The notes under the pieces were generated by a model. The model ran no database searches and was not told the DNA's origin. It worked only from the letters and a program-made list of their open reading frames with translations. This document shows, piece by piece, positions 6,717-15,252 of a DNA stretch of 18,803 nt; positions within the stretch are counted from its first letter, which is position 1, and each line of letters opens with the position of its first letter. Where the stretch lies: contig QGUT01000017.1 of NCBI GenBank assembly GCA_003242255.1, positions 1 to 18,803 on the forward strand, read 5' to 3'. A program made the position numbers and the translations under genes. This stretch comes from Bacillota bacterium. GTDB taxonomy: Bacteria; Bacillota; Thermosediminibacteria; Thermosediminibacterales; Thermosediminibacteraceae.

Positions 6717-8705
6717 TCATTGTTGTTCTACTTGCTTGTTTACAAAGGCCTCCAGTACATCTCCTTCTTTTAAGTCGTTGTATTTCTCTATGGCTATACC
6801 GCATTCAAAGCCGCTCTGAACTTCGCGCACATCGTCTTTGAATCGCTTCAATGAAAGAATTTTGCCCTCGTATACTACTATCCCCTGCCTGATTACCCTT
6901 ATGGAAGAATTTCGCGTGATCTTTCCTTCGGTGACGTAACAGCCGGCTACAGTGCCTACGTTCGGCACTTTAAACAGGGCTCTGACCTCAGCTCTGCCCA
7001 GTACTACTTCTCTGAATTCCGGTTCCAACATTCCTTTCATGGCTGCCTTAATGTCATCAACGGCATCGTAAATTACTTTGTAAGTTCTGATGTCGATATG
7101 CTCTTGCTCGGCCAGCTTTATAGCATTGGAATCGGGCCGCACGTTGAAACCTATAACTATGGCGTTAGAAGCGGATGCGAGCAATATGTCGCTTTCGTTT
7201 ATTGCTCCCACCGCTCCATGGATAATTTTTACCTGCACCTGATCGGTCGAGCATTTCTCTAGAGCCAGTTTTAGAGCTTCCAGAGAGCCCTGTACATCAG
7301 CTTTTATAATGCAATTGAGTTCTTTTATTTCTCCCTGTTTTATCCTATCGAAAATTTTATCCAATGAGAGTTTGGGAGTAGTTATATCTTCTTTTTCTCT
7401 GTGGGTTTCTTGGTACTTTTCCGCAAGCTCCCTTGCTTCTTTTTCGCTAGATACAACCTTTATTACATCGCCGGCAACGGGCACTTCAGAAAATCCCATG
7501 ACTTCTACAGGTATGGAGGGGCTGGCAGATTTTACCATCCTACCCAGAGAATCCTTCATCGCCCGCACCTTTCCGTAAGCCGCACCGGCCACTATGGCAT
7601 CGCCGACTTTCAAAATACCTTTTTGAACCAATACCGTAGCTACAGGGCCGCGACCTTTGTCTAATTTGGCTTCAATTATAACTCCGGAGGCCCTGGCGTT
7701 GTAATCCGCTTTGAGTTCGGCCATTTCGGCGACTAAGAGTATCATTTCCAATAAGGTGTCTATCCCTTTGCGGTTCTTAGCAGAAACGTTGACGAATATT
7801 GTATCTCCGCCCCATTCTTCCGGTATAAGACCGTATTCGGACAACTGTTGCTTTACTCTTTCAGGATTAGCCCCTGGTTTGTCGATTTTATTTATCGCTA
7901 CTATTATAGGGACTCCTGCAGCTTTGGCGTGATTGATGGCCTCTACCGTTTGAGGCATGACTCCGTCGTCGGCGGCCACTACTAAAACAACTATATCCGT
8001 TATTTTCGCTCCGCGGGCCCGTAAAGCGGTGAAAGCTTCGTGGCCGGGAGTATCGATGAAAACTATAGTCTTGCCGTCCTTTTCTATCTGCGACGCTCCT
8101 ATGTGCTGCGTAATTCCTCCCGCTTCTGAGGCGGCCACGTTCGTTTCTCTTATGGCGTCTAAAAGAGTCGTCTTGCCGTGATCCACGTGCCCCATGACGG
8201 TCACAACGGGAGGCCTGGGTTTCAGTTCTTCTGACCGCGCCTCATCTTTGTCTAATTCGGATAGTTCATCCTTTTTTTCTTCTTCGGCCTCATAGCCAAA
8301 TTCCTTTATTAGTTTCTTTGCTGATTCAAAATCTATTTCAGCATTAATATTTACCATTAATCCAAAATCCATTAATTTTTTTATGAGTTTCACCGGCTCG
8401 ATGTTTATTCTGCTGCCTAAATCTTTGATGGTGATTTTGGACGGCAGAACGACCTTTTGGATTTTTGATGTGGAAACTGTTTCTTCGGTCTTCTTGGGCG
8501 GTTCCTGAGTTTTGGGTGCTTCGCTTTTTGCCTTCTTACTGCCTTTTTCTTCCGAGACTAAATCCATTATGAGTTGAGCCATATCGTCTTCCAGGCTGCT
8601 CATGTGATTTTTTATATCGACGTCCAGATCCTCCAGTATGGAAATCAACTTTTTGCTAGATATTCCCAGTTTTTTGGCTAGTTCGTACACTCTCACTTTT
8701 GACAA
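6717..8705 (-). CDS. infB: Translation initiation factor IF-2
   Basis: IF2 is the GTPase that delivers fMet-tRNA to the 30S subunit and promotes 50S joining. The 662-aa protein is slightly short for a Firmicute. It has two IF2_N modules (about residues 1-52 and 85-140) separated by a Lys/Glu/Pro linker, a GTPase domain from about 165 with GHVDHGKT (G1), DTPGH (G3), NKID (G4) and SAK (G5), then domains II, III and the C-terminal fMet-binding domain. The start is TTG at 8705: GGAGGTGAGG lies just upstream and MSKVRVYELAKKLGISSK is the standard IF2 N-terminus. This start lies inside the end of ylxQ, giving a 50-base overlap. Confidence 0.98.
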   Translation of the reverse strand: MSKVRVYELAKKLGISSKKLISILEDLDVDIKNHMSSLEDDMAQLIMDLVSEEKGSKKAKSEAPKTQEPPKKTEETVSTSKIQKVVLPSKITIKDLGSRINIEPVKLIKKLMDFGLMVNINAEIDFESAKKLIKEFGYEAEEEKKDELSELDKDEARSEELKPRPPVVTVMGHVDHGKTTLLDAIRETNVAASEAGGITQHIGASQIEKDGKTIVFIDTPGHEAFTALRARGAKITDIVVLVVAADDGVMPQTVEAINHAKAAGVPIIVAINKIDKPGANPERVKQQLSEYGLIPEEWGGDTIFVNVSAKNRKGIDTLLEMILLVAEMAELKADYNARASGVIIEAKLDKGRGPVATVLVQKGILKVGDAIVAGAAYGKVRAMKDSLGRMVKSASPSIPVEVMGFSEVPVAGDVIKVVSSEKEARELAEKYQETHREKEDITTPKLSLDKIFDRIKQGEIKELNCIIKADVQGSLEALKLALEKCSTDQVQVKIIHGAVGAINESDILLASASNAIVIGFNVRPDSNAIKLAEQEHIDIRTYKVIYDAVDDIKAAMKGMLEPEFREVVLGRAEVRALFKVPNVGTVAGCYVTEGKITRNSSIRVIRQGIVVYEGKILSLKRFKDDVREVQSGFECGIAIEKYNDLKEGDVLEAFVNKQVEQQ

Positions 8706-9033
8706 TATTCCTCACCTCCGTCGTTTTTGTCGCGTACAAACGCTTCCATATCTCCTTCGAAAAGTTTTTATCAGTAATGCCGATAATTTTCCTCGCTGGC
8801 TTTCCGATACATTTTCCCAGGACTTCGGATGTACCGTAGATTATGCAATTAATTCCCCTCGATTTACAGATGGTCGTAAATTTATCTTTTGTATTTGAGG
8901 ATGCGTCTTCAGCGATTATGACCAGATAAACTTTTTTCGAGAGGACGGCTTTTTCCACCGCTTCCTGGCCCGCTACAACTTTTCCCGCCTTGCGGGCTAT
9001 TCCGAGCAATGGCGGGACATCAGAGGGCCTCAC
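8656..9033 (-). CDS. ylxQ: YlxQ, L7Ae/L30e-type RNA-binding protein
   Basis: A 125-aa protein of the L7Ae/L30e fold, a family that binds kink-turn RNA; the cellular target of YlxQ is not settled. The core is visible in LLGIARKAGKVVAGQEAVEKA and in the strand VYLVIIAEDAS. It is longer than the roughly 100 residues usual for YlxQ: the last 17 or so codons, a polar tail, run across the start of infB. The start is GTG at 9033, overlapping the end of ylxR by 14 bases, with AAGGAGG about 12 bases upstream, which is a rather long spacing. The position between ylxR and infB supports the name. Confidence 0.92.
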   Translation of the reverse strand: MRPSDVPPLLGIARKAGKVVAGQEAVEKAVLSKKVYLVIIAEDASSNTKDKFTTICKSRGINCIIYGTSEVLGKCIGKPARKIIGITDKNFSKEIWKRLYATKTTEVRNIVKSESVRTSQKTGNI

Positions 9034-9295
9034 TTTTTATTAGATCCTCCTTCAGTTTTTCTATAGTCTCCCGATTTACTTCATGGTTTAAGGCTTTAGA
9101 TAGCCTATCTTCTTTTAGGGCCTTTTCCAGACATTTAACGTCTCTGCAGAAATAAGCTCCTCTGCCCGAGCGCTTTCCTGTGAGATCCAGCTCGATCGAA
9201 TTGTCGGGCGTTCTCACGATGCGGATCAGTTCTTTTTTAGGTTTCATCTGCTTGCAGCCCAAGCACATCCTCATAGGTATTTTTTTAGGGCTCAT
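9020..9295 (-). CDS. ylxR: YlxR / RnpM RNA-binding protein
   Basis: A 91-aa YlxR-family protein. The Bacillus subtilis homologue, renamed RnpM, has been reported to bind and modulate RNase P RNA; that function is transferred from the family. The sequence shows the conserved MRMCLGCKQM Cys pair, the RI(V)R strand and GRGAYFCRDVKCLEKA with a second pair of Cys. I choose ATG 9295 because AGAGGGG (9308-9302) is six bases upstream; the ATG at 9301 directly abuts that site and would add two residues. It lies 13 bases after nusA and overlaps ylxQ. Confidence 0.95.
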   Translation of the reverse strand: MSPKKIPMRMCLGCKQMKPKKELIRIVRTPDNSIELDLTGKRSGRGAYFCRDVKCLEKALKEDRLSKALNHEVNRETIEKLKEDLIKSEAL

Positions 9296-9308
9296 ATCCA
9301 TCCCCTCT

Positions 9309-10340
9309 TTACTCGTTTTTGGGACTCTTTATATCTATCTTCCAGCCTGTTAGTTTTGCCGCAAGTCTCGCGTTCTGCCCCTCCTTGCCGATGGCAAGGG
9401 AGAGTTGATTCTCGGGCACCAAAACCCGTGCTATTTTATTCTCTTCTTCCACTTCCACGCTCAGGACTTTTGCGGGGCTTAAGGCGTTAGAAATAAATTC
9501 GGCCGCATTCTTGCTCCATTTTATGATATCGATCTTTTCTCCCTTTAGCTCTTCCACCACCGCTTGCACGCGAGCGCCTTTCGGGCCCACGCAGGCTCCG
9601 ACCGGGTCCACGTTTTCATCCCGAGAGTGCACAGCTACCTTCGTCCTGGAACCCGCTTCTCTGGCAATACTCTTTATTTCCACAATTCCTTCGTAGATCT
9701 CAGGCACTTCCAATTCGAACAATCTTTTTACCAATCCCGGATGGGACCGGGATACCACTATGACCGGTCCTTTGGTGGTTTTCCTGACTTCGAGGATGTA
9801 TACTTTTATCCTGTCTCCTTGGTTATAGGTTTCTGTAGGCACCTGTTCGTTGGGTGGCAAGATAACTTCGGTTTTTCCCAGATCTATAATCACGTTCTTT
9901 TTATCGTGGCGCTGTACTGTACCCGTTACCAGGTCCGTTTCTCTTCCCGCAAACTCTTCGTAGATGATGTTCCTCTCTGCCTCTTTAATGCGCTGCATTA
10001 CTACTTGCTTTGCAGTCTGGGCTGCAATTCGCCCGAATTTCTGAGGAGTTACTTCTATAGAGATTATATCACCTATTTTGGCCAGGGGGTTAACTTTTTT
10101 GGCCTCTACCAGGTTAATTTCTAAAAGCGGGTCTTTTACTTCCTCTTTTACCGTCTTCTGGGAAAAAACTTTGACTTCTCCCGTTGCCCTGTCTATATTG
10201 ACCTTTACATTTTGCGCCGTGCCGTAATTTTTCTTATACGCGGAAACTAAAGCCGCCTCAATGGCTTCCAAAAGTATCTCTTTTGAAATACCTTTTTCTT
10301 TTTCTATTTGATCTAAAGCTTCGATAAATTCGATATTCAT
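9309..10340 (-). CDS. nusA: Transcription termination/antitermination factor NusA
   Basis: NusA binds RNA polymerase and nascent RNA and modulates pausing, termination and antitermination. The 343-aa protein has the compact form lacking the C-terminal acidic repeats of E. coli. Domains: an N-terminal polymerase-binding domain (about 1-125), S1 (about 132-200), KH1 (about 230-280, with GPKGARVQ near 253) and KH2 (about 300-340, with GKEGQNARLAAKLTGW). ATG start with AGGAGAGG just upstream, overlapping the rimP stop region. It may regulate itself through the hairpin in the rimP leader. Confidence 0.98.
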   Translation of the reverse strand: MNIEFIEALDQIEKEKGISKEILLEAIEAALVSAYKKNYGTAQNVKVNIDRATGEVKVFSQKTVKEEVKDPLLEINLVEAKKVNPLAKIGDIISIEVTPQKFGRIAAQTAKQVVMQRIKEAERNIIYEEFAGRETDLVTGTVQRHDKKNVIIDLGKTEVILPPNEQVPTETYNQGDRIKVYILEVRKTTKGPVIVVSRSHPGLVKRLFELEVPEIYEGIVEIKSIAREAGSRTKVAVHSRDENVDPVGACVGPKGARVQAVVEELKGEKIDIIKWSKNAAEFISNALSPAKVLSVEVEEENKIARVLVPENQLSLAIGKEGQNARLAAKLTGWKIDIKSPKNE

Positions 10341-10351
10341 TTTTACCTCTC

Positions 10352-10825
10352 CTATTCATCGAAATTGAAATTATATTTTAATTGGGCAGAAGATATTTTA
10401 TCAAAGGGAATATTAATTACGCCGGAATCTGTATTTAATATTACCATTCCGTTGTTATAGTCGCTCAAAGTCCCCTTAAATATTTTTTTGCCGTCAATGG
10501 GTTCGAAGGTTTTTATTTCTACATCGGAACCGATATACTTTATAAAATCCTTCTCTTTTTTTAACTTCCGCTCAACGCCGGGCGACGAAACTTCCAATAT
10601 ATAGCTGTGAGGGATCGGATCTTCAATATCTAACAACCTGCCTATCTCTTCGCTCACTTCCTGACAATCGTCTAGAGTAATCCCCCCGGGCTTATCTATG
10701 TAATACCTCAAATACCAATTTCCATTTTCCTGGACAAATTCTACGTCCACCATCTCTAATCCTTTAGAACTTACCACGCGCTCTCCGATTTCGCTTACCT
10801 TTTTTAAAATTTTGTTTTTCTGCAT
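10352..10825 (-). CDS. rimP: Ribosome maturation factor RimP
   Basis: RimP helps early maturation of the 30S subunit, acting before S12 incorporation. The 157-aa protein shows the family's N-terminal domain (VDVEFVQENGNWYLRYYIDKPGG, a typical RimP strand-loop), the DCQEVSEEIGRLLD helix, the conserved YILEVSSPGVER motif, and a C-terminal SH3-like domain (about 85-150). I start at ATG 10825, where AAAGGGTGA (10839-10831) is well placed; a GTG at 10834 lies inside that site and would add three residues. It is the first gene of the operon that runs to ribF, and has its own promoter and leader. The spacing to nusA is 11 bases. Confidence 0.95.
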   Translation of the reverse strand: MQKNKILKKVSEIGERVVSSKGLEMVDVEFVQENGNWYLRYYIDKPGGITLDDCQEVSEEIGRLLDIEDPIPHSYILEVSSPGVERKLKKEKDFIKYIGSDVEIKTFEPIDGKKIFKGTLSDYNNGMVILNTDSGVINIPFDKISSAQLKYNFNFDE

Positions 10826-10830
10826 TCCCT

Positions 10831-10839
10831 TCACCCTTT
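10831..10839 (-). promoter_or_regulatory. Ribosome binding site deciding the rimP start
   Basis: AAAGGGTGA complements the 16S 3' end and sits five bases before ATG 10825. The alternative GTG at 10834 lies within this site and has no other Shine-Dalgarno sequence upstream, so the ATG is preferred. Confidence 0.65.
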
Positions 10840-10879
10840 TAAAAAATGATTTTTTATAGAGAAACGGTCACTAATATGA

Positions 10880-10903
10880 AAGAGTGGGATTTAACCCACT
10901 CTT
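10880..10903 (-). terminator. Leader hairpin upstream of rimP, possible attenuator
   Basis: AAGAGTGGG (10903-10895 on the minus strand) pairs perfectly with CCCACTCTT (10888-10880) around a six-base loop. The hairpin lies about 35-58 bases downstream of the predicted rimP transcription start. What follows is CATATTAGTGACC rather than a run of T, so it is a poor factor-independent terminator. It could end polC transcripts partly, or act as a NusA-dependent attenuator of rimP-nusA. The hairpin is certain; its function is inferred. Confidence 0.5.
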
Positions 10904-10944
10904 GCCTTTCAGATCTCGATGAATTCAAAATAATATCTTCATTT

Positions 10945-10973
10945 ATTATAACACATATTACTTTTTATTACAA
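10945..10973 (-). promoter_or_regulatory. Promoter of the rimP-nusA-infB operon, extended -10
   Basis: The -35 TTGTAA (10973-10968) and a perfect TATAAT (10950-10945) are 17 bases apart, with TGT just before the -10. It begins about 19 bases after the polC stop codon. The predicted start near 10938 gives a leader of about 110 bases before rimP. Confidence 0.82.
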
Positions 10974-10991
10974 TATCATGAAAAGTTTACT

Positions 10992-13900
10992 TCAAAATAG
11001 GCTGATCTGATTTGTCTCTTGCAGACCGTTGAGGACGCCGTTTTGCCGGAGAATTTCTATCACATTTTTGGTTACTTTTGTCCTCATTCTCAGGTCTTCA
11101 ATCGAAGTAAATTTCCCTTTTTGCCGTTCGTTGTAGATGCTTTGCGCTGCGGCAAGACCCAATCCCGGCAAGGCATTAAGGGGGGGCAAGATGCCGTCCT
11201 TAGTAATTATGAATTTTTTGTAATGCGACTTATACAGATCTATAGGTACAAATTGAATGCCACGCATGTACATCTCATTGGCCACTTCTAGAATGGTGAG
11301 CAGATTTTTTTCTTTGGGAGTTGCAGCTTTTTCTTTTTTATTAATCTCTTCTATTATCTCTTTTATCTTTTTAGGTCCCTGCAGGATGAGTTCGGCGTCG
11401 AAATCATCGGCCCTTACGCTGAAATAAGTAGCGTAAAATGCTTCTGGGTAGTGCACTTTAAAATAGGCGATTCTAAAAGCCATGATTACGTAGGCAACCG
11501 CATGAGCCTTGGGAAACATGTACTTTATCTTTTTGCAGGACTCGATGAACCACGGTTCCACGTTGTTCTTTTTTAAAATCTCTTCATATTCGGGGGTCAA
11601 TCCTTTCCCCTTTCTGACTCTTTCCATTATATTAAAAGCGGTCTTCGGTTCTATACCTTTTTCCAACAAATGAATCATTATGTCATCGCGGGTTGCTATA
11701 ACTTCTTTTAGAGTCGCTATTTTGTTTCTAATAAGATCTTGAGCGTTGTTGAGCCAGACGTCGGTGCCGTGGGAAAGGCCGCTTATTCTCACGAGTTCCG
11801 AAAAGGTCGAGGGCCGGGTTTCTTCCAGCATCTGCCTGACGAATTTGGTGCCGAATTCGGGAACGCCCAAGGTTCCTACCGTCGTCCCTATGTCTTCCGG
11901 GGTCACTCCAAGGGGCTCCACCGAGGAGAAGATTTTCATAGTTTCCTTGTCGTCAAGAGGGATCTTTTTTGCATTTACGCCCGTTTCTTCTTCCAGCATT
12001 TTGATGACGGTGGGATCATCGTGGCCCAGCAAGTCCAGTTTGAGCAGCCTTTCACTTATAGAATGATAATCGAAATGGGTAGTTATAACACCCGATTCTT
12101 TGTCGTCGGCCGGATATTGGATCGGGGTGAATTCGTATATCTCGTTGTCCTTCGGGAGAATCATAAGCCCTCCCGGGTGCTGCCCTGTAGTCCGCTTGAC
12201 GCCGGTGATTCCAGCGGCCAGACGATTGATCTCGTATTCGGAAACCCTCAAATTCTTCTCTTCCAGGTATGCCTTTACGAAACCGTAAGCCGTTTTTTCT
12301 GCTATCGTCGAAATGGTCCCGGCGCGGAATACATTGTGTTTCCCAAAAAGTTCTTCGGTGTACTTATGGGCAATGGGTTGGTATTCGCCGGAAAAATTAA
12401 GGTCGATATCGGGTACTTTGTCTCCTTCAAAACCCAAAAATACTTCAAAGGGGATGTTGTACCCGTCTTTTTTCATGGGAGTTCCGCAGTCGGGGCATTT
12501 TTTATCGGGAAGGTCCGGCCCCACTATTCCCTCCACGTTTTCCGGGAAAATGGATTTCTTGCAGTTGGGGCATAAGTAGTGTGGAGGGAGTGGGTTTACT
12601 TCAGTAATTCCGCACATCGTGGCTACGAGTGAAGACCCAACCGAACCCCTGGACCCCACCAGATAACCGTCGTCGAGGGATTTTTTTACCAGCTTGTGGG
12701 CTATCAGATATATGACCGAATAGCCGTTTTTCACTATCGAGTTTAATTCCCGTTCTATTCTATTTTTGACTATTTCAGGGAGGTCTTCTCCGTAAAGTTC
12801 TTTAGCTCTTTTATATGTCATGTTTATTATTTCTTCATCGGCACCTTCTATTTTTGGTGGATAAAGTTCATCGGGAACGGGTTTTAGTCCATCTTCTATT
12901 TCGTCCGCAATTCTGTTGGGGTTTTCGATAACCACTTCTACTGCTTCATCGCTGCCCAGGTACTCGTGGTCCCGAAGCATTTCCTCGGTTGTTTTCAGGT
13001 AAAGACTTGAAGTTATATCGCTGCCCTTGTATCCCTGGATTGTGAGCAAAATCTTCCTGAAAATCTCATCTTGAGGGTTTAAAAAGTGGACGTCGCCGGT
13101 CGCTACTACGGGCTTATTGTATTTTTTGCCTAAAAGATAGATTTTTTTGTTCAATTCTTTTAGGCTTTCTTCGCTGCCTAAAACCCCTTTTTCAATCAAG
13201 AACCTGTTATTCTGCAGAGGCTGTATCTCTAGAAAATCGTAAAAGTTTACGATGCGCCGGATATCATCTTCCGAGTGATGGTAGATTAAACTCTGGAATA
13301 ATTCTCCCGCCTCACACCCCGACCCTATAATCAATCCTTCCCTGTATTTTCTGAGGAGGCTTTTGGGAATTCGGGGATTGCGATAAAAATACTCAAGGTG
13401 GGAGGCTGAAACTAACCTGTATAAATTCTTAAGCCCTTCCTGGTTTTTTACCAGGATGGTGGCGTGGTAAGAATTCAAATGTTGGCAGGCTTTTTTACCA
13501 ACGTTATTTATTTTTGAAAGGTCATCTATTCCCCTTTCTTTTAGCAACTTAAATAGTTCGATGAGTATCAATCCGGCTGTATTAGCATCGTCGTCGGCCC
13601 GGTGGTGCTTTCCCATATTTATATTGAATTTTTTAGCTATTGTCTCCAAGCGATGGTTTTTAAGGTCAGGGAAAACAATGGAGGAAAGATTCAGGGTATC
13701 TATCACTTTGTTGTCGAATTTCAATCCATACTTTTCGCAATCCCTTCTAATGAAGCCCGAATCAAATTCGGCATTGTGAGCTGCAAATATTCCATCTCCC
13801 ATAAACTGCAGAAAATCGGAAAGGACCTCTTCTATAAAAGGTGCGTTTTCTACCATTTCATTGCGGATGCCGGTTAAATTCGTCACCTGAGGAGAAATGG

Positions 13901-15239
13901 GTTTTCGAGGATTTACAAAAGAATGATATCTATCTATTATTTCCCCGCGGTGGATTTTTACAGCGCCGATCTCTATTATTTCGTCGAAATCCATGGATAA
14001 ACCGGTCGTTTCTATATCCGTCACTACGTACACAAAATCGTCGATTAGGCCTTCTGGGGGTTCGACTATCACCGGGAATTCGTCGTCAAAAATGTAAGCC
14101 TCCAGGCCGTATATCGGCTTTATGCCTGCCTTTTTGGCGGCTTCGTAAACTTCAGGGAAGGACTGGACCACGCCGTGGTCAGTAAAAGCTACCGCTTTAT
14201 GCCCCCAGTTTTTGCACATCTCGATGACTTCTTCAGGTGAACAGACCGCATCCATGGCGCTGTATTTGGTGTGCAAATGCAGTTCCACTCTCTTTTTTTC
14301 GCAGTTGTCCGTTCTGGTGGGTTTCGGTACAATTTTGATGTCTTTAGGCCTTAATTCCAATTCTCCCGAGTAAGAATTTTTTTCAATTTTCCCCCTTGTC
14401 TTTATCCAAGTTCCTTCTTTAATTGCTTCAAGCTTGCCGTAATTTTCAGAAGTTGCGAATATCTTTACTGCTAAAGAAGTAGTACCATCGGTAAGGCCAA
14501 AGGTAATCATTTTATTTCCGTTTTTTATCTCCCTGGTTTCTAGCTGGAATACCTCGCCCTGCACGATTACATCGTTAATTTCATCGTTTATATCCTTTAA
14601 AGGGATGGCTTCGCCTTCCACATCCTTGCCTAGTACTATATCGTTGGAGGCTTCCTGCTGCTGGGGGTTATCGGATTTTTCGGTTGTAGCTTTCAGCAAG
14701 CTTTCTACCAGCAACCTTTCTTCCTCGGATATATCGTAATATTCCGCAGGTTCTTTTTCTCTAAATTGGACTTTTAAATTTACTTCAAGATTTTTATAGT
14801 AATCTTCTATGAATTTGCCGCACCGTTTTTTTTGCAAGTACTCGATGCCGTTTTTATCTATGTACACAAATAAAATGCCTTTGTCATACTCGCAGGTGCT
14901 GTTGAGCATCCATAGTCGGGCCGAGGGGATTTTATTAAAAAGGCTTTTTAAGCAATCTCCCCAGTTCGCCTCGACTATTTGGCTCGGATTTTTTCCAGAC
15001 CAAATATTTTTCACTAAAAGATCTATAACGACTTCCCGACAGCCTTTCAGATTATCTTTTAATAAGTTTTTTATTTTCGATAGTATTTCGGCCGACAATT
15101 TGTGATCGGCTTCCAATTCGATTTTTATCTCTCTTTTGGCGACGTTGGCTATTACCTTTTTGATGCAAACACGGTCCAGCTCCGCCTTTTCTTCATGGCT
15201 GAACTGGCTCTCGTCAAGGACGGCGTTCATTTTTACCAT
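10992..15239 (-). CDS. polC: DNA polymerase III alpha subunit, Gram-positive PolC type
   Basis: PolC is the replicative polymerase of low-GC Gram-positive bacteria, with built-in proofreading. The 1415-aa protein is full length. It has an N-terminal domain (about 1-210), an OB-fold (about 225-310), a PHP domain starting with VELHLHTKYSAMDA near 318, and a DnaQ-like exonuclease inserted in the PHP domain (about 400-570) with DIETTG, AHNAEFD and HHRADDDANTA as Exo I-III. The PHP domain then resumes, followed by a four-Cys zinc module (LCPNC and KCPDC, about 885-920) and the palm/finger polymerase core with PDIDLNFSGEYQ near 945. The C-terminal QISLF matches a beta-clamp-binding motif. ATG start with GGGGG about seven bases upstream. 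Only 13 bases separate it from mgtC, so it is probably co-transcribed with the two genes before it. Confidence 0.99.
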   Translation of the reverse strand: MVKMNAVLDESQFSHEEKAELDRVCIKKVIANVAKREIKIELEADHKLSAEILSKIKNLLKDNLKGCREVVIDLLVKNIWSGKNPSQIVEANWGDCLKSLFNKIPSARLWMLNSTCEYDKGILFVYIDKNGIEYLQKKRCGKFIEDYYKNLEVNLKVQFREKEPAEYYDISEEERLLVESLLKATTEKSDNPQQQEASNDIVLGKDVEGEAIPLKDINDEINDVIVQGEVFQLETREIKNGNKMITFGLTDGTTSLAVKIFATSENYGKLEAIKEGTWIKTRGKIEKNSYSGELELRPKDIKIVPKPTRTDNCEKKRVELHLHTKYSAMDAVCSPEEVIEMCKNWGHKAVAFTDHGVVQSFPEVYEAAKKAGIKPIYGLEAYIFDDEFPVIVEPPEGLIDDFVYVVTDIETTGLSMDFDEIIEIGAVKIHRGEIIDRYHSFVNPRKPISPQVTNLTGIRNEMVENAPFIEEVLSDFLQFMGDGIFAAHNAEFDSGFIRRDCEKYGLKFDNKVIDTLNLSSIVFPDLKNHRLETIAKKFNINMGKHHRADDDANTAGLILIELFKLLKERGIDDLSKINNVGKKACQHLNSYHATILVKNQEGLKNLYRLVSASHLEYFYRNPRIPKSLLRKYREGLIIGSGCEAGELFQSLIYHHSEDDIRRIVNFYDFLEIQPLQNNRFLIEKGVLGSEESLKELNKKIYLLGKKYNKPVVATGDVHFLNPQDEIFRKILLTIQGYKGSDITSSLYLKTTEEMLRDHEYLGSDEAVEVVIENPNRIADEIEDGLKPVPDELYPPKIEGADEEIINMTYKRAKELYGEDLPEIVKNRIERELNSIVKNGYSVIYLIAHKLVKKSLDDGYLVGSRGSVGSSLVATMCGITEVNPLPPHYLCPNCKKSIFPENVEGIVGPDLPDKKCPDCGTPMKKDGYNIPFEVFLGFEGDKVPDIDLNFSGEYQPIAHKYTEELFGKHNVFRAGTISTIAEKTAYGFVKAYLEEKNLRVSEYEINRLAAGITGVKRTTGQHPGGLMILPKDNEIYEFTPIQYPADDKESGVITTHFDYHSISERLLKLDLLGHDDPTVIKMLEEETGVNAKKIPLDDKETMKIFSSVEPLGVTPEDIGTTVGTLGVPEFGTKFVRQMLEETRPSTFSELVRISGLSHGTDVWLNNAQDLIRNKIATLKEVIATRDDIMIHLLEKGIEPKTAFNIMERVRKGKGLTPEYEEILKKNNVEPWFIESCKKIKYMFPKAHAVAYVIMAFRIAYFKVHYPEAFYATYFSVRADDFDAELILQGPKKIKEIIEEINKKEKAATPKEKNLLTILEVANEMYMRGIQFVPIDLYKSHYKKFIITKDGILPPLNALPGLGLAAAQSIYNERQKGKFTSIEDLRMRTKVTKNVIEILRQNGVLNGLQETNQISLF

Positions 15240-15252
15240 AATGATCCCCCAA

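Noticed and set aside
11739..12575. A 278-codon open frame on the plus strand inside polC
   Set aside because: It lies fully antisense to the conserved polymerase core of polC and has no recognisable motif or ribosome binding site. It is a by-product of codon usage on the other strand.
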